DNA of 64,000 nt, from contig NC_080710.1 in NCBI RefSeq assembly GCF_019097595.1, forward strand, positions 14,220,280 through 14,284,279, written 5' to 3'. The position numbers and the translations under genes are program-made. The notes under the pieces are model-generated. The model ran no database searches. It was given only the letters and a program-made list of their open reading frames with translations, and was not told the origin of the DNA. Source of the stretch: Hemibagrus wyckioides (taxonomy: Eukaryota; Chordata; Actinopteri; Siluriformes; Bagridae). Of this stretch, positions 18,156-28,521 are shown piece after piece (within the stretch, counting starts at the first letter, position 1; every line of letters begins with the position of its first letter).

Positions 18156-19889
18156 TTTTATATGTCCCTCAAGTATTCTTGTTTTTGAATACCAGTTCTT
18201 TGACCGTGGTCCCATTTGGTTGTGCGTCTGTGGGGTGGGGACAACACAGCATTTTATTTCTTCACCTTTGGGTGTTATTACACTGTGAAACTTGATTACA
18301 AACTTGAGCGGAATGCAGACTCGTGTTCGGTGTTCGCTGGGTTCATGGTTGCACCCGTTCTGCTGTACCGTGCTGGAGCTTCAGTTGTGCTGTTCATGTG
18401 GACTTTTACATTCTTAGACCGGGAGCCAAATTCAATCAAAACTGCTTAAACAAACATGACTGGCGGTGTGTATTCAGTCAATGTGTGTATACAGATTTTA
18501 CTGATCAGTATGTAGATGCTATTGTTACATGTTACTTTATTGATTACTTGGGGATTTGGTAGCAGGTTGATTGGATTTGGCCGTGGACTTAATAGATACT
18601 CAGTAGATACTTTTAGGACAAGTGGCCAATGCTGAGTACCACAGATTTAATAGTATGCCAATGTGTGTTGCTCACAAAACTGAAATTGTCTTTTTTTTTT
18701 TCTCTTTTTTTTCTTTTAAATGAAGCTTCTGACACATTTGTTTAATACCATGAAGAATTTTGTAAGTTTTTTTTTTGCTCCCCCTTGATTATCCAGTGAA
18801 ATGTGTCTCAATTCCATGATTAAACCAATTAAAAGAGGCTAAAGATCTCTTTAGCAATGCATGTTGTTTTTACTTTGATATGGCTGACTGAAGAGTCTGA
18901 AAAGGACAAACCATTACATTTTTGTTTCCCATTAACCCCCAAATGTTTGCTTAGACAGGCCGATCTTGTTTCTTAGTGAAGTGCTTGTTATGTTAAAGGT
19001 GTGACGAGACTGAAAACATCCACTGTCTGTATTAAATGTGGATAGTTCAAATCTATTAAAGTAGCATTGTGTATGGTAAATTAAATCTCAAACCTTTGTG
19101 CTATTTTTAAGCTCATTTATGCAAGATATATTGTTAAAAAAAGAAGAAACTGGTGCAGGTTGGGTAAAAGGATTTTTACCATGCCCTTATTATGATAAGC
19201 ATGACTTTTATGATAAACATGAATTTTTGAAATAAAAATTACAATGTTAAAGCATATTGATATGTTTGACGTATAGGCTGTTGATATTTCTTAACCTATT
19301 CATACCAGACCTCAGTGGTACCAGTTCCAATACTAACCATGTTAAAGTTCCACCAGTTTTTCTCTTGTTTGTAGCTGTAAACAGTCCAATATTTAGTAGA
19401 TCTGCTATATGTGTTGTGTATGCTCATAATAAAAACCAGTATAGCCAGCACACTGTGCCTTAGAGGATAGAGGTAAAAACCTATAGTACTTCAATTAATA
19501 TCTGCATGCTACATTTACTTACAGACACATGCTAGTGTTTAAGTCGGCTTTACGCTTATGAAATACGGCTTTACGCTTATTGTAAAATTGGACCAGGTAA
19601 CAAACCCAGCCATTCTGAGCCTTGCACATATTTGTGAGAAACTGGGGAAGTTTTGATGCGTGAGCTGAGATTAAAAGCATGCTTTCAGCTACATCGCATG
19701 ACAATGTGCTGCACAAGCCCAGGCATGTCGTGAGATGAGATAAATGGAAAGTGCAGGATAAACAGCAATTCATAAATACCTTACTAAATCTGAAAAGAAA
19801 AACAATGTGATATGTTTTCCAAATTATAAAATTTAAATGAAATTAACAAATATGAATAAAATAAATGCTAACATAAGTATTTCCTACTG
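18156..19889. other. csnk2a1 distal 3' UTR or intergenic
   Basis: No coding exon recognised. Contains the distal AATAAA at 19231. Otherwise AT-rich unique sequence. Confidence 0.4.
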
Positions 19890-19891
19890 TA

Positions 19892-19927
<36 letters not shown>
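19890..19927. repeat. TG/TA microsatellite
   Basis: Tandem TG followed by TA units directly before a small inverted-repeat transposon. Confidence 0.9.
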
Positions 19928-19943
19928 CTCAACTCAAATGTAA

Positions 19944-20276
19944 CTCAAAAGTTTGGGATCACTTAAAAATTGTATTGTTTTCCAAGGAAACATACATGAA
20001 ATTAGTCTGAATAGAAAAAAAAGCAAAAGAACAGGACATGCTGACATGTTACAGTTTGATTTTGATTTTGATGGAAATGAATGTTTTCTTCAAACTTTGC
20101 CTTCATCAAAAAAACACCTTTTGCAGCAATTACAGCCTGGGCATTCTAGCTGTCAATTTTTCAAGATAATCTGATGAGATTTCACCCCATGCTTCCTGGA
20201 GCATCTCCCACAAGATGGAGTCTTCCTCTGTAGCTGAAATCAAGCTGAAATATGCAAATGATCCCAAACTTTTGAG
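19944..20276. mobile_element. Non-autonomous Tc1-like element (MITE), 333 bp
   Basis: Ends are a perfect 18-bp inverted pair: ctcaaaagtttgggatca at 19944-19961 and its reverse complement at 20259-20276. The interior includes 'gcagcaattacagcctggg' and 'ccccatgcttcctggagca', blocks seen in fish Tc1-derived repeats. No transposase is encoded. An AT-rich, TA-containing flank is on both sides, as expected for TA-targeting elements. Confidence 0.75.
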
Positions 20277-20299
20277 ATATATGTATATACACACAAATA

Positions 20300-22330
20300 C
20301 ATATTTTAGCATTCATTTAAACTCTAAATAGGAAAACGTTCATTCATTATGCATTAACAGCAGTACAGTGAGGGGTGCATAGCTAAATCTAATTCTGTGA
20401 GAGTCACCTGGATACCTTCTTCTGTATGTGTGCTTGCATAAGACCAGAAAGTGACCTCTTACACATTATTTACAAATACTTCTGTCATAGAGCCAGCTTT
20501 CCTTTGAACTTTCTTGCCAGTACTGGGTCTGAATGCCAGTGCTGTTTAGACAAGGGAGCTCCTTGTATCTGTCCTCCATGACTAACAGTTGGGCAACAGC
20601 TACCCTAGTGGCTGGTTAAGTATTACCACAGGACACACACTGGCCACTCTGCAGGTTCAGCTGCATGATCTATTTGATCAGTATCAAAAAAGCACTTCTT
20701 TTATAAGCTATTTCAATTCAGCATCTTGCTTAAACTTGTATGAAAGGGTCTTCAGGGGCCCCAGCATAAGGGGAGAACCCATGCTGGGCTCTTGTGAAAT
20801 CCAGAAGTTGCTCTGCCACTTTTCAAGGTAGTATTAAGTTTAGTGTAGAAGAAGCTTAAAAGGCCTGTGTATTAAGGGCTTGTGTGTCCAGTGTTTCCTG
20901 GACAGTAAGGTGTTTCATCCTGAGGGGCTAAAAGCACTAGTATGGTTGGCTTGGCTGTGGCTGCCAAATGTTTCAGCCCTTATGTGATAGCATTCCCACT
21001 TAGGGAAGGAACTTGACAGTGTCTTCTGCCCAAAAGTGAAAGTAGGCCTAGTAGCTGAATGTTGTGTGGGAAGAAATTTGGAATATGGCAGTGTCATTTG
21101 GTTGCCAATGCATCCAGTTCAAGTGGGCTGTCCTACTTCACTAACTACAACTTGCAAGAGCATTGTTGAAATGCTCCAACTTGGCCCAGAATTAGGACAC
21201 CATTTCTGGAGGAAAATTCCACTCCCAGAGGTATACCTTAGCACACTGCTGATAGGTGTGTCATATATCTAACCATGGCTGAGCCCATCTGCAAAAAGAG
21301 CCACATGATTATTCAGATATCTGACTGTCACAGTGTCATCTAAGCAGAGTAGCAGATGATGAAATTTCAGAACTGGTAAATATAATTTTATTGCCATATG
21401 ATGAACTGCCCTCAGTTATAGCTATTTAATGTGTTCTGTTCTTACACTGAGGGGCCACACTTCCCCCAACCAGGGAGTGAGGTGCCATAGTCTCTAACGG
21501 GACACAGCTGACAGCGCAGACCCTTTTGTTAGGATGGCTTTGTGCCGCTATTAAAGTAGAGCCTGTGCCTTCTCTCTGAGGTCTTCCATTTCTGAAATGT
21601 CCTTAATTCCAAGAGCCTCAAGGAAACTTCAGCTATGGCTGCCATCATCAATCCTTGTATCCACAGCAGGAGCTGCTTTTGCAAGCAGTGGCCTGGCTGA
21701 ATCTGATTGGTTGGTGCATTAATGTATTTGTTATTCAAATACAGCAGAATCTATCTGCTTACATCTCGAAAACAACCATAATACTAAGGAGAGGCCAAAG
21801 AGTACATTTTATAATAATAAATCCCGTCCATTACTATATGAAAGGGAAGGACAAATTCAGCCCTCTAATCTGGAACCTAGTGTTCTCCTTCAGAACAAGA
21901 AAGTACATTGGATAGACCCTCTGGATGAGTGGAGGTGCAAAGCCATCTAAAGGGATGACTCTCCCTGTGTAGTGCTCATGTGAAACTGACAGCCTTTGTG
22001 GCTTTAAGAATGTTAGACCAGGCTTGTTATCATAGTATGCAGCGTACATGTGGTCTAACAAGGCAAGAACAACAAAGAGAAAGATGGCAGTGTGGATTAA
22101 ATGTAAAATATTGCTTCATATGTTATTTTGTGATTTTGTTGGAAGCTTTCAGCATATGTGTGCACAGGCACATCTATGATTCTAGCCACCTCTGGTGGTT
22201 AGGAGGGGTGAAATTCAACTCTGTGGTTCACAACAAAGTAAAAGCGTACATATGCATTTATAAAAATGTAAAATTTGGACTTGAAACTGCAAAAAGGGGG
22301 GAAAAAAGAAAAATGTTTGTCATGTCATGA
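20300..22330. other. Intergenic, possible decayed mobile DNA
   Basis: Several overlapping short open frames on both strands and a somewhat higher GC content than the neighbours suggest an old insertion, but no transposase, reverse transcriptase or gag motif can be read. I see no gene. Confidence 0.3.
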
Positions 22331-24480
22331 TTTCAGTATAACAAGTCTCTATCTAGAATGTATGAATAGGAGATAGATCCTTATAATGCTATGGTCATGA
22401 TTATTGTCTCATATTTTGGTTTTTGAAAGGTTTCTCCTGGCATACACTAGTTTTTTTAAGAGAATTAGCAAACTATTTAGCCAGCAGATTGAGATTTTTA
22501 AGTATGTGTGATCAAGCAGGGTATGGTGTTGCTATCATGGCTCAGTTTCTGTTGATCAGGTGAGCCATGATGTCTGTTGCTGCTGGTTTTGCAGATACCA
22601 GCTACATATTTACTTGATCTAATCAGTGAGGTTTCTGCTCATTAGATCTAACTTCATTATGTTACAGCAGATGGGAAATTTGGAATCACTGGACACTAAG
22701 AAAAATCCCTTTCACTCTTGTTCCTGGCAATTGTTTAAACTGACCACATGCAAATCCTGTTTATTATCCTGATTATTATACATATTACTTGTGAGCATTT
22801 TTAGCCACATAAATTCATTGTAGCTGCAATAAGGGTAAAATAATAGTGTAAACTGTGAGGAGGTGATTATGAAATGTCCCTTAATAGCTACAACTATACA
22901 CAAAACTCAAAATCTTTTCCATTATAAGGAAAAAAAAACCCCCACACAAATACGCTTTCTTTATTGTCCTTGACTGCCACCTATTGGCTCAATGGACACA
23001 TGCAACTATATTAATGGATGAATGAGTTAGGTTGAATAGAATATTTCAGTAAAGCTAGTCTTTGTTCATTGTACATGTAAGAGCACTGATATATTTTAAG
23101 GAAAATGGCTAAAGTAAAGAGTCTTTTGACTGTTTCTATATATTTCTGTAGCAGCAGAGGTCTTTAAAACATAGAAACACAACCAACAGGTACAAAAAAT
23201 GATAAAGTGAGTGTACAGCAACTTTATAGCTGTTCAAATCAGTAAAACTGTACATAAAACAGTAGTTTCATAAGTTTTTAGGGTATTTGTTGGTATTTAT
23301 TAGGAACTGATTTGATAAGAGTCATTAAAATAGACTCATCAAGTTAGGTTAGGTTAGGTTGGTTAGGACTACTGATCTGAAAGCTTAGCTCCGCTAAGCA
23401 AGGCCCTTAACTCTCAATTGCCCAGTTGTATGAATGAGATAAATGTAAGTCACTCTGGATAACGGTGTCTGCCAAATAATGTGAATCAGATAGACTCCAA
23501 CGTCACGTTTATATCTATACGATAGTAGAGAAATAGAAGACAAGAAGCATCATTCAGTTGAGACATGCATCTATAGGACACTGTACCAAAAGGCCTAATG
23601 ATCATGAGAAAGTGTGTAATAGTGTAGTAATGTTACTTTTGTTACACCCTTGCTTTTAATATGCTTGTAATTTTTTTTTAGATGCATTCAATGGGCATAT
23701 TCATGCACTAATCCACACAGTTACTCGGTGCCTATTTGTGTGCTCTCATTGTTTCTGATTCCTGCAACAAAATGGCATAAAATTTTCCACCCAGGCAGGA
23801 AGTGCTACAGGGTAAATGTTCCCATGCATCAGTCCCCACAGCCAATACAATACCATTAAAACTAGACTAAATGCAGGCTTTTGTTCCTGGGGATCTCCTG
23901 TTCTGGTGGTCGAATCTGGCCAGAGATCAAAAGATCTAAACCTTTCCTGTGGTGTTTTATTACTCCAGGTGGTGAAATTTATGTATTTATTTATTTTAAA
24001 TTACACTGAAATTAGATGTAATAAGTTCAACTGTATTGGTTGGTTTCCTGTTTGAGTCATAAACATTTTTTGTGATAAATTGAGAATCCCACCCAGCAAT
24101 GTAATTGGGTGCAAAAACAGTGTATATATAACACTAATAATGATAATAATAATATACATGCTGAAAAGTATATTTGCCTTAAACAGGTAATGAATAGTTA
24201 CTACTAAATATTAAAATAGTGTAATATTCAGTGCAAGCTATTTATATAACCACATGCTATAAATGTTCAAGTTTAAATAGAGCTAGTGTAAAATCTATAG
24301 ACCTTCCCCCTTGTGTGGGGCCCCTTCCTTTGTGTGGCTAACACTAGAGCCTTGATCCAACTTCTTTTCTTGTTCTAAACAAAAATAGTAAATTGCAGGT
24401 GAATGAATGCCCCCACTGCAGAGCAGGTCACCTGTGGCAACACTGCCCCATTCATTGCTGTTTAGAGCTCAGTGAGCTGT
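22331..24480. other. Intergenic, little recognised
   Basis: AT-rich unique sequence with a partial interspersed repeat at 23350-23485. A short run of ttagg-like units near 23344-23368 is not a vertebrate telomere repeat. Confidence 0.5.
23350..23485 (-). repeat. Fish interspersed repeat, reverse partial copy
   Basis: Contains 'aaggcccttaactctcaatt' and 'gtaagtcactctggataacg', the reverse complement of the family seen at 580-766. The rest of the element is lost. Confidence 0.55.
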
Positions 24481-24497
24481 GCAGTGATCTGTGCAGG

Positions 24498-24505
24498 TAT
24501 ATAAG
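24498..24505 (+). promoter_or_regulatory. TATA box of the secreted microexon gene
   Basis: TATATAAG stands 57 bp before the start codon at 24555, placing the transcription start near 24528 and leaving a 5' UTR of only about 27 bases. A TATA promoter fits a tissue-restricted gene, unlike the TATA-less csnk2a1 promoter. Confidence 0.65.
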
Positions 24506-24554
24506 CAGACGGGAATGATGAGTTCTGAGTTCTTTATGGAGCCTACTGCTCAAG

Positions 24555-25007
24555 ATGAGACTGTGAGTAATTTCTGAAAAATTATTTTCTCTGCTTTATA
24601 TATTTTTCGTATAGACGGTGTGTGTGATGTACTTCTATCACATGCCATTGTTAAGTTTATTATATGTTATTATAAGTTTACTATATGTTAGAATTTCTCA
24701 TTTTCTCTCTTTCTCTGGTTTAGTTCTTGTATCAGCCCTGTTCTGTCGATGCTGCTGTTTATAGCATTTGTGCATTCAGCAGCTCTGAAAGGTAATCATT
24801 ATTGTCTGTTTCAGTATTTTTCACTTGTATTTGATTCAATTTACTTCTTGCATTACAGCATGCAGTTATCAGTCAATACCTATTAATGATTGTTGTAATC
24901 CTTTATTTTGGCTGCTGTTGCTGTAAATAATGTACTCATGTCAGTATTTTCTTTTTCTGCTATCTCCAGGACAGAATGAAGACTTTCTAAATTTTTTAAA
25001 TGGTAGG

Positions 25008-25045
<38 letters not shown>

Positions 25046-25096
25046 AAACATTATAGCAGTTTTTTTACAGTTTTATTTAATTATATATTAATAATA

Positions 25097-25157
<61 letters not shown>

Positions 25158-25951
25158 CTGTGTCTTTGTGTGTGTGTATGCATTATGTGTGTATGTATGT
25201 ATATGTACTCTCATCTCTTTCCAGAAGCCTTTAATAGTTACAGCCCTGAGCCAGCAGTGGTAACTGGTATGTAAACTAATGCAGAAATTTCCCTGATCAG
25301 AACAAAATATATACTTTTTTATATAACACATGCTATACAGAAATGGCTACAAATACAATGTTCCTGTTATAGTGTTGAGACCAGGAGTGTTAGACTGATT
25401 TTATGTAACCACATTTATCTGACAAGTACATTCTGAATATAGAAACAGACTGAACCTGCAGTATATCACCTACAGTACAAAAAAATGATGCAAATATATA
25501 AAACCCTACAAGATTTATATATATTCACACACGCACGCACACACACACACACACACACGCACGCACACACGCACACACACACACGCACGCACACACGCAC
25601 ACACACACACACACCAGCCATACCATTAAAACCTCTAAGAGGTGATTATCTTGTACAGTGGCACCCATCAAGGGGTAGTATGTGATATGATATATTAATG
25701 TTGCTGAAAGCAACTACAATGGCCAGTGAGATCAGAACTGGACTGTGAAGCAGTGGAAGGAGGTGGCCTGGTCTGAATCAATCACATTTTCTTTTACATT
25801 ATGTGGACAGCCAGGTGCATATTATTTGTCGCTTACCCGAGGAAGAAATGTGGCAGGAGAATGCATTATGGGTAGAAGTCTTGTCAGTATAGCAGTAGAG
25901 GCAGTGTGATGCTCTGAGCAAATTGTTACTTTGACATGTACTGCCTGTTAT

Positions 25952-26034
<83 letters not shown>

Positions 26035-28521
26035 TCATTGACAGGTAAAGTGAATAACACTGATTATCTCCTCATCATGGCACCTGTTAGTGGGTGGGAT
26101 ATATTAGGATTATTAGGCAGCAAGTGAACATTTTGTCCTCAAAGTTGATGTGTTAGAAGCAGACCTTCCACACCTTCCAGGATCTAGATGAAGTACATGT
26201 CCCGAAGGGTCAGAGCTGTCTTGGCAGCAAAAGGGTGATCAACACAATATGAGGCAGGTGGTCATAATGTTATGCCTGGTCAGTATATATATATATTGCT
26301 ATATATATAGGTTATGGCCCTGAGGTTATTGGTCTATTTTGCCTCCTACAGAAATAACAGACTTCCAATTCAATTACAGTCCACAAAATTTTATTTCAGA
26401 ACAGAATTCTAAATTCATTTGGTCAGTTAGACTACAACCGTTACTGAACCAGGCCAGATCCATGAGGCGTATGTTGGACAGCTCTGGTTTAGATAAACAG
26501 TCGTTTTGATGCTTATTGACATATGGTGCATGTCTGAAATGTTTACAAATCACACATTTCATAATGTTTGACAGTGAGTTGTTCTGTTTCTGTTGTTTAG
26601 TCTCAGGTCCATCAAATGCTGTTGGTGTTCCAGACCCTATAGGAGGTGCGTCTCAAGGCAGTAGAGTGGATTAAAGCCATGCAGAGGAATAAAACATACA
26701 GGCCAATCTGAGAGACGTTACATTTTATTAGTTTAGATGTTTAAATGAATGCTCTGCAATGTTTAATGCTCTCATTTTCTACAGTGTGCTCGACTTCCAC
26801 TCCAGTGGATAACCCTACAGGTGGGTTTGTATCATTATGTCCAGACATTATGTCCATAATGTATTGTTATGCCAAGTTCCATGTTAGTTGAGTTCCTAGT
26901 GATACAGTAATTATTCAATTTTCTCATTAGAATTATTCAATGCGACTCCAGAGTCTGATTCAGTGGAATATCCAGGTCAGTCACAGAAGATAAAAGATAA
27001 TACATAATAATTAAGGTATTATAATAAACATAAAATTAAATACACGTTCCCCGTCTCTCTTCTTTCAGACACTGCTGATGAAAAATCTAAAGAGAACAGC
27101 AAATCTGCTGATCAAACAGGTAAATGAAATTGATATAGTATTATTAACTGTTCCAGTGCAGTAGAACACACTATCAAATACCGGCATTAATAATAGATAG
27201 ATGCATGTGCTTTTGTTCCATTCATGAAATAGATACATGTTTTATCGACATTCATTAAATTATAATATCTGATATCTTGATGTGAGCTGATTAGTTGATA
27301 AATTGTCTTCTAACACACCATTAACCATAATCCAGCCTGAAATCACACACTTTTATATTAAAGGACAACTATTATAGAATTGAGCTATGCCATATAATAT
27401 TACACACACACACACATTTGTTTCAGATGATTATGACCACCACAGTTCAAAGAAAAGAAACAAACTACCTGGTATGCCATATTTTTTCATAAAAAATCAG
27501 TGAAAAATCTTTTCTGCAAAATTCACATTTGAAGAGTGATTAGAATAAAACTGTCTTGGTTATTTGCTTTATGTCAGAAACCTTAGGATTAGACAATGAT
27601 TCTGCTGGTAAGGCATTCTGTAAACAATATATGATTCTACATATATTTTTATTTATATGAAATGAATAAATAGATATGATGCATATAGTCATTTAAAATA
27701 CATTTGTGGCTCCCTCTTGCTGCAGACAGTAAAAGTGCAGAAAGGACATACATGGACAAGCATGTTAAGACGGAGACTGAGAAGCAACCCAGCAAAACAC
27801 GCGGTATATTCTAAATGATGTGGCAATTTTCAGGGCTCTGGTGTTATGGCTTAATTCATTTCAGGGTAACAGAAAGACTACAGGTTGTGTTTTCTGTTAG
27901 ACAACTGTGAACAGTGCCATTAAACTGATTTAATCAATACTTCATCTACTTCCTAATATAAATGCATCATTACATGTATATACAGTATGAACTGGTTTTT
28001 TATTGTATGGTCCCATGACAGAGAACAGTGGCAGCCAGGAGATGTATGGACCTTGGGATTCTGTGACAGACCAAAAGAGGAAGAGGAGAATTGACACTGA
28101 GAGAGGAAGGGAGGAACAGAGATTGTCTCAAATCACTGAGACTGAGGCCACTATAATGGACGTACCTGATCAACCCCAGGCTAAAGAGAGAAACAGAAAT
28201 GTCTATCTATCTTCTAAAGACTCTATCCCCCTGAGTGATAGCCAGAATATTATTGATCAGAGTCAGGAGTGTGTGGAGGTGTCCAGCTGGATGATGGGAT
28301 ATCCAGATGGGGAAAACACTAGTGTAGGTGGTGCAGGTGTAGAGCCACAGAGTAAAGAGGGAGTCGCAAAGTATGAGCACCAGCCAAGGAAATTGTGTGA
28401 TGCTAGAAAGAGACTGAGGACACCAAGAGCTCAGAGAGAGCAGCTGGAAACAGAAAGAGTGAATAGTGAGCTTCTGGACCGAGATAACAGCAATGAGAGT
28501 ATTCCTGCTCAAACCCTGTGA
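24555..28521 (+). CDS. Unrecognised secreted protein, microexon gene
   Basis: Predicted from splice signals: exons 24555-24562, 24724-24791, 24970-25002, 25225-25266, 26601-26645, 26785-26820, 26931-26975, 27069-27119, 27427-27471, 27578-27607, 27726-27803 and 28022-28521, all GT-AG, totalling 326 residues with no internal stop. The first two exons give a signal peptide with a core like LLFIAFVHSA. Exons 3-11 are 30-78 bp, all multiples of three, and every intron from the second on is phase 1. The mature chain is hydrophilic and probably disordered, Ser/Asp/Glu/Lys-rich, with three Cys, N-glycosylation sequons (NAT, NDS, NTS, NES) and a KRKRR site at about residues 179-183 that could be cleaved by a proprotein convertase. 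Small exons recall secretory calcium-binding phosphoproteins, but those have phase-0 introns, so I do not assign it there. The family is not recognised. An out-of-frame ATG at 24536 was rejected because its frame stops in exon 3. Confidence 0.75.
25010..25040. repeat. (CT)n microsatellite
   Basis: CT run just after the donor of exon 3 of the secreted microexon gene. Confidence 0.9.
25100..25157. repeat. (TA)n(TG)n microsatellite
   Basis: Compound repeat in intron 3 of the secreted microexon gene. Confidence 0.92.
25526..25614. repeat. (CA)n microsatellite with CG variants
   Basis: About 45 CA/CG units in intron 4 of the secreted microexon gene. Open frames across it coding His-Thr or Val-Cys runs are artefacts. 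Confidence 0.95.
25620..25953 (+). pseudogene. Tc1-like relic in intron 4, first part
   Basis: Matches a second fish Tc1 family: 'gtggcctggtctgaatcaa', 'cattttcttttacattatg', 'gtggacagccaggtgcata', 'gaggcagtgtgatgctctg', 'gttactttgacatgtactgcc' are the transposase blocks around the DE...R and GG...V regions. It carries stops and large deletions. Confidence 0.65.
25954..26030. repeat. (CT)n(TA)n microsatellite
   Basis: Compound repeat separating two relic Tc1 fragments. Confidence 0.95.
26031..26290 (+). pseudogene. Tc1-like relic in intron 4, terminal parts
   Basis: Begins with a 5' end block (gacaggtaaagtgaataaca, 'ggtgggatatattagg', 'aagttgatgtgttagaagc') and jumps to the 3' end block ('gaagggtcagagctgtc', 'ttggcagcaaaagggtgatc', 'ggtggtcataatgttatgcc'). 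The central transposase is deleted. Same family as 25620-25953. Confidence 0.65.

Noticed and set aside
18216..18562. Two overlapping open frames after csnk2a1
   Set aside because: They lie in or just past the csnk2a1 3' UTR and show no domain or splice support.
23344..23368. Telomere-like ttaggt repeats
   Set aside because: Only four irregular units, not the vertebrate TTAGGG, so no interstitial telomere claim is justified.
24536..24562. Upstream ATG in the first exon of the secreted gene
   Set aside because: Its frame stops within the third exon, whereas the ATG at 24555 opens a signal peptide and a full frame.
25077..26127. Several open frames with Ser-Leu, His-Thr, Arg-Glu or Ile-Tyr runs
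   Set aside because: They are translations of CA, CT and TA microsatellites.
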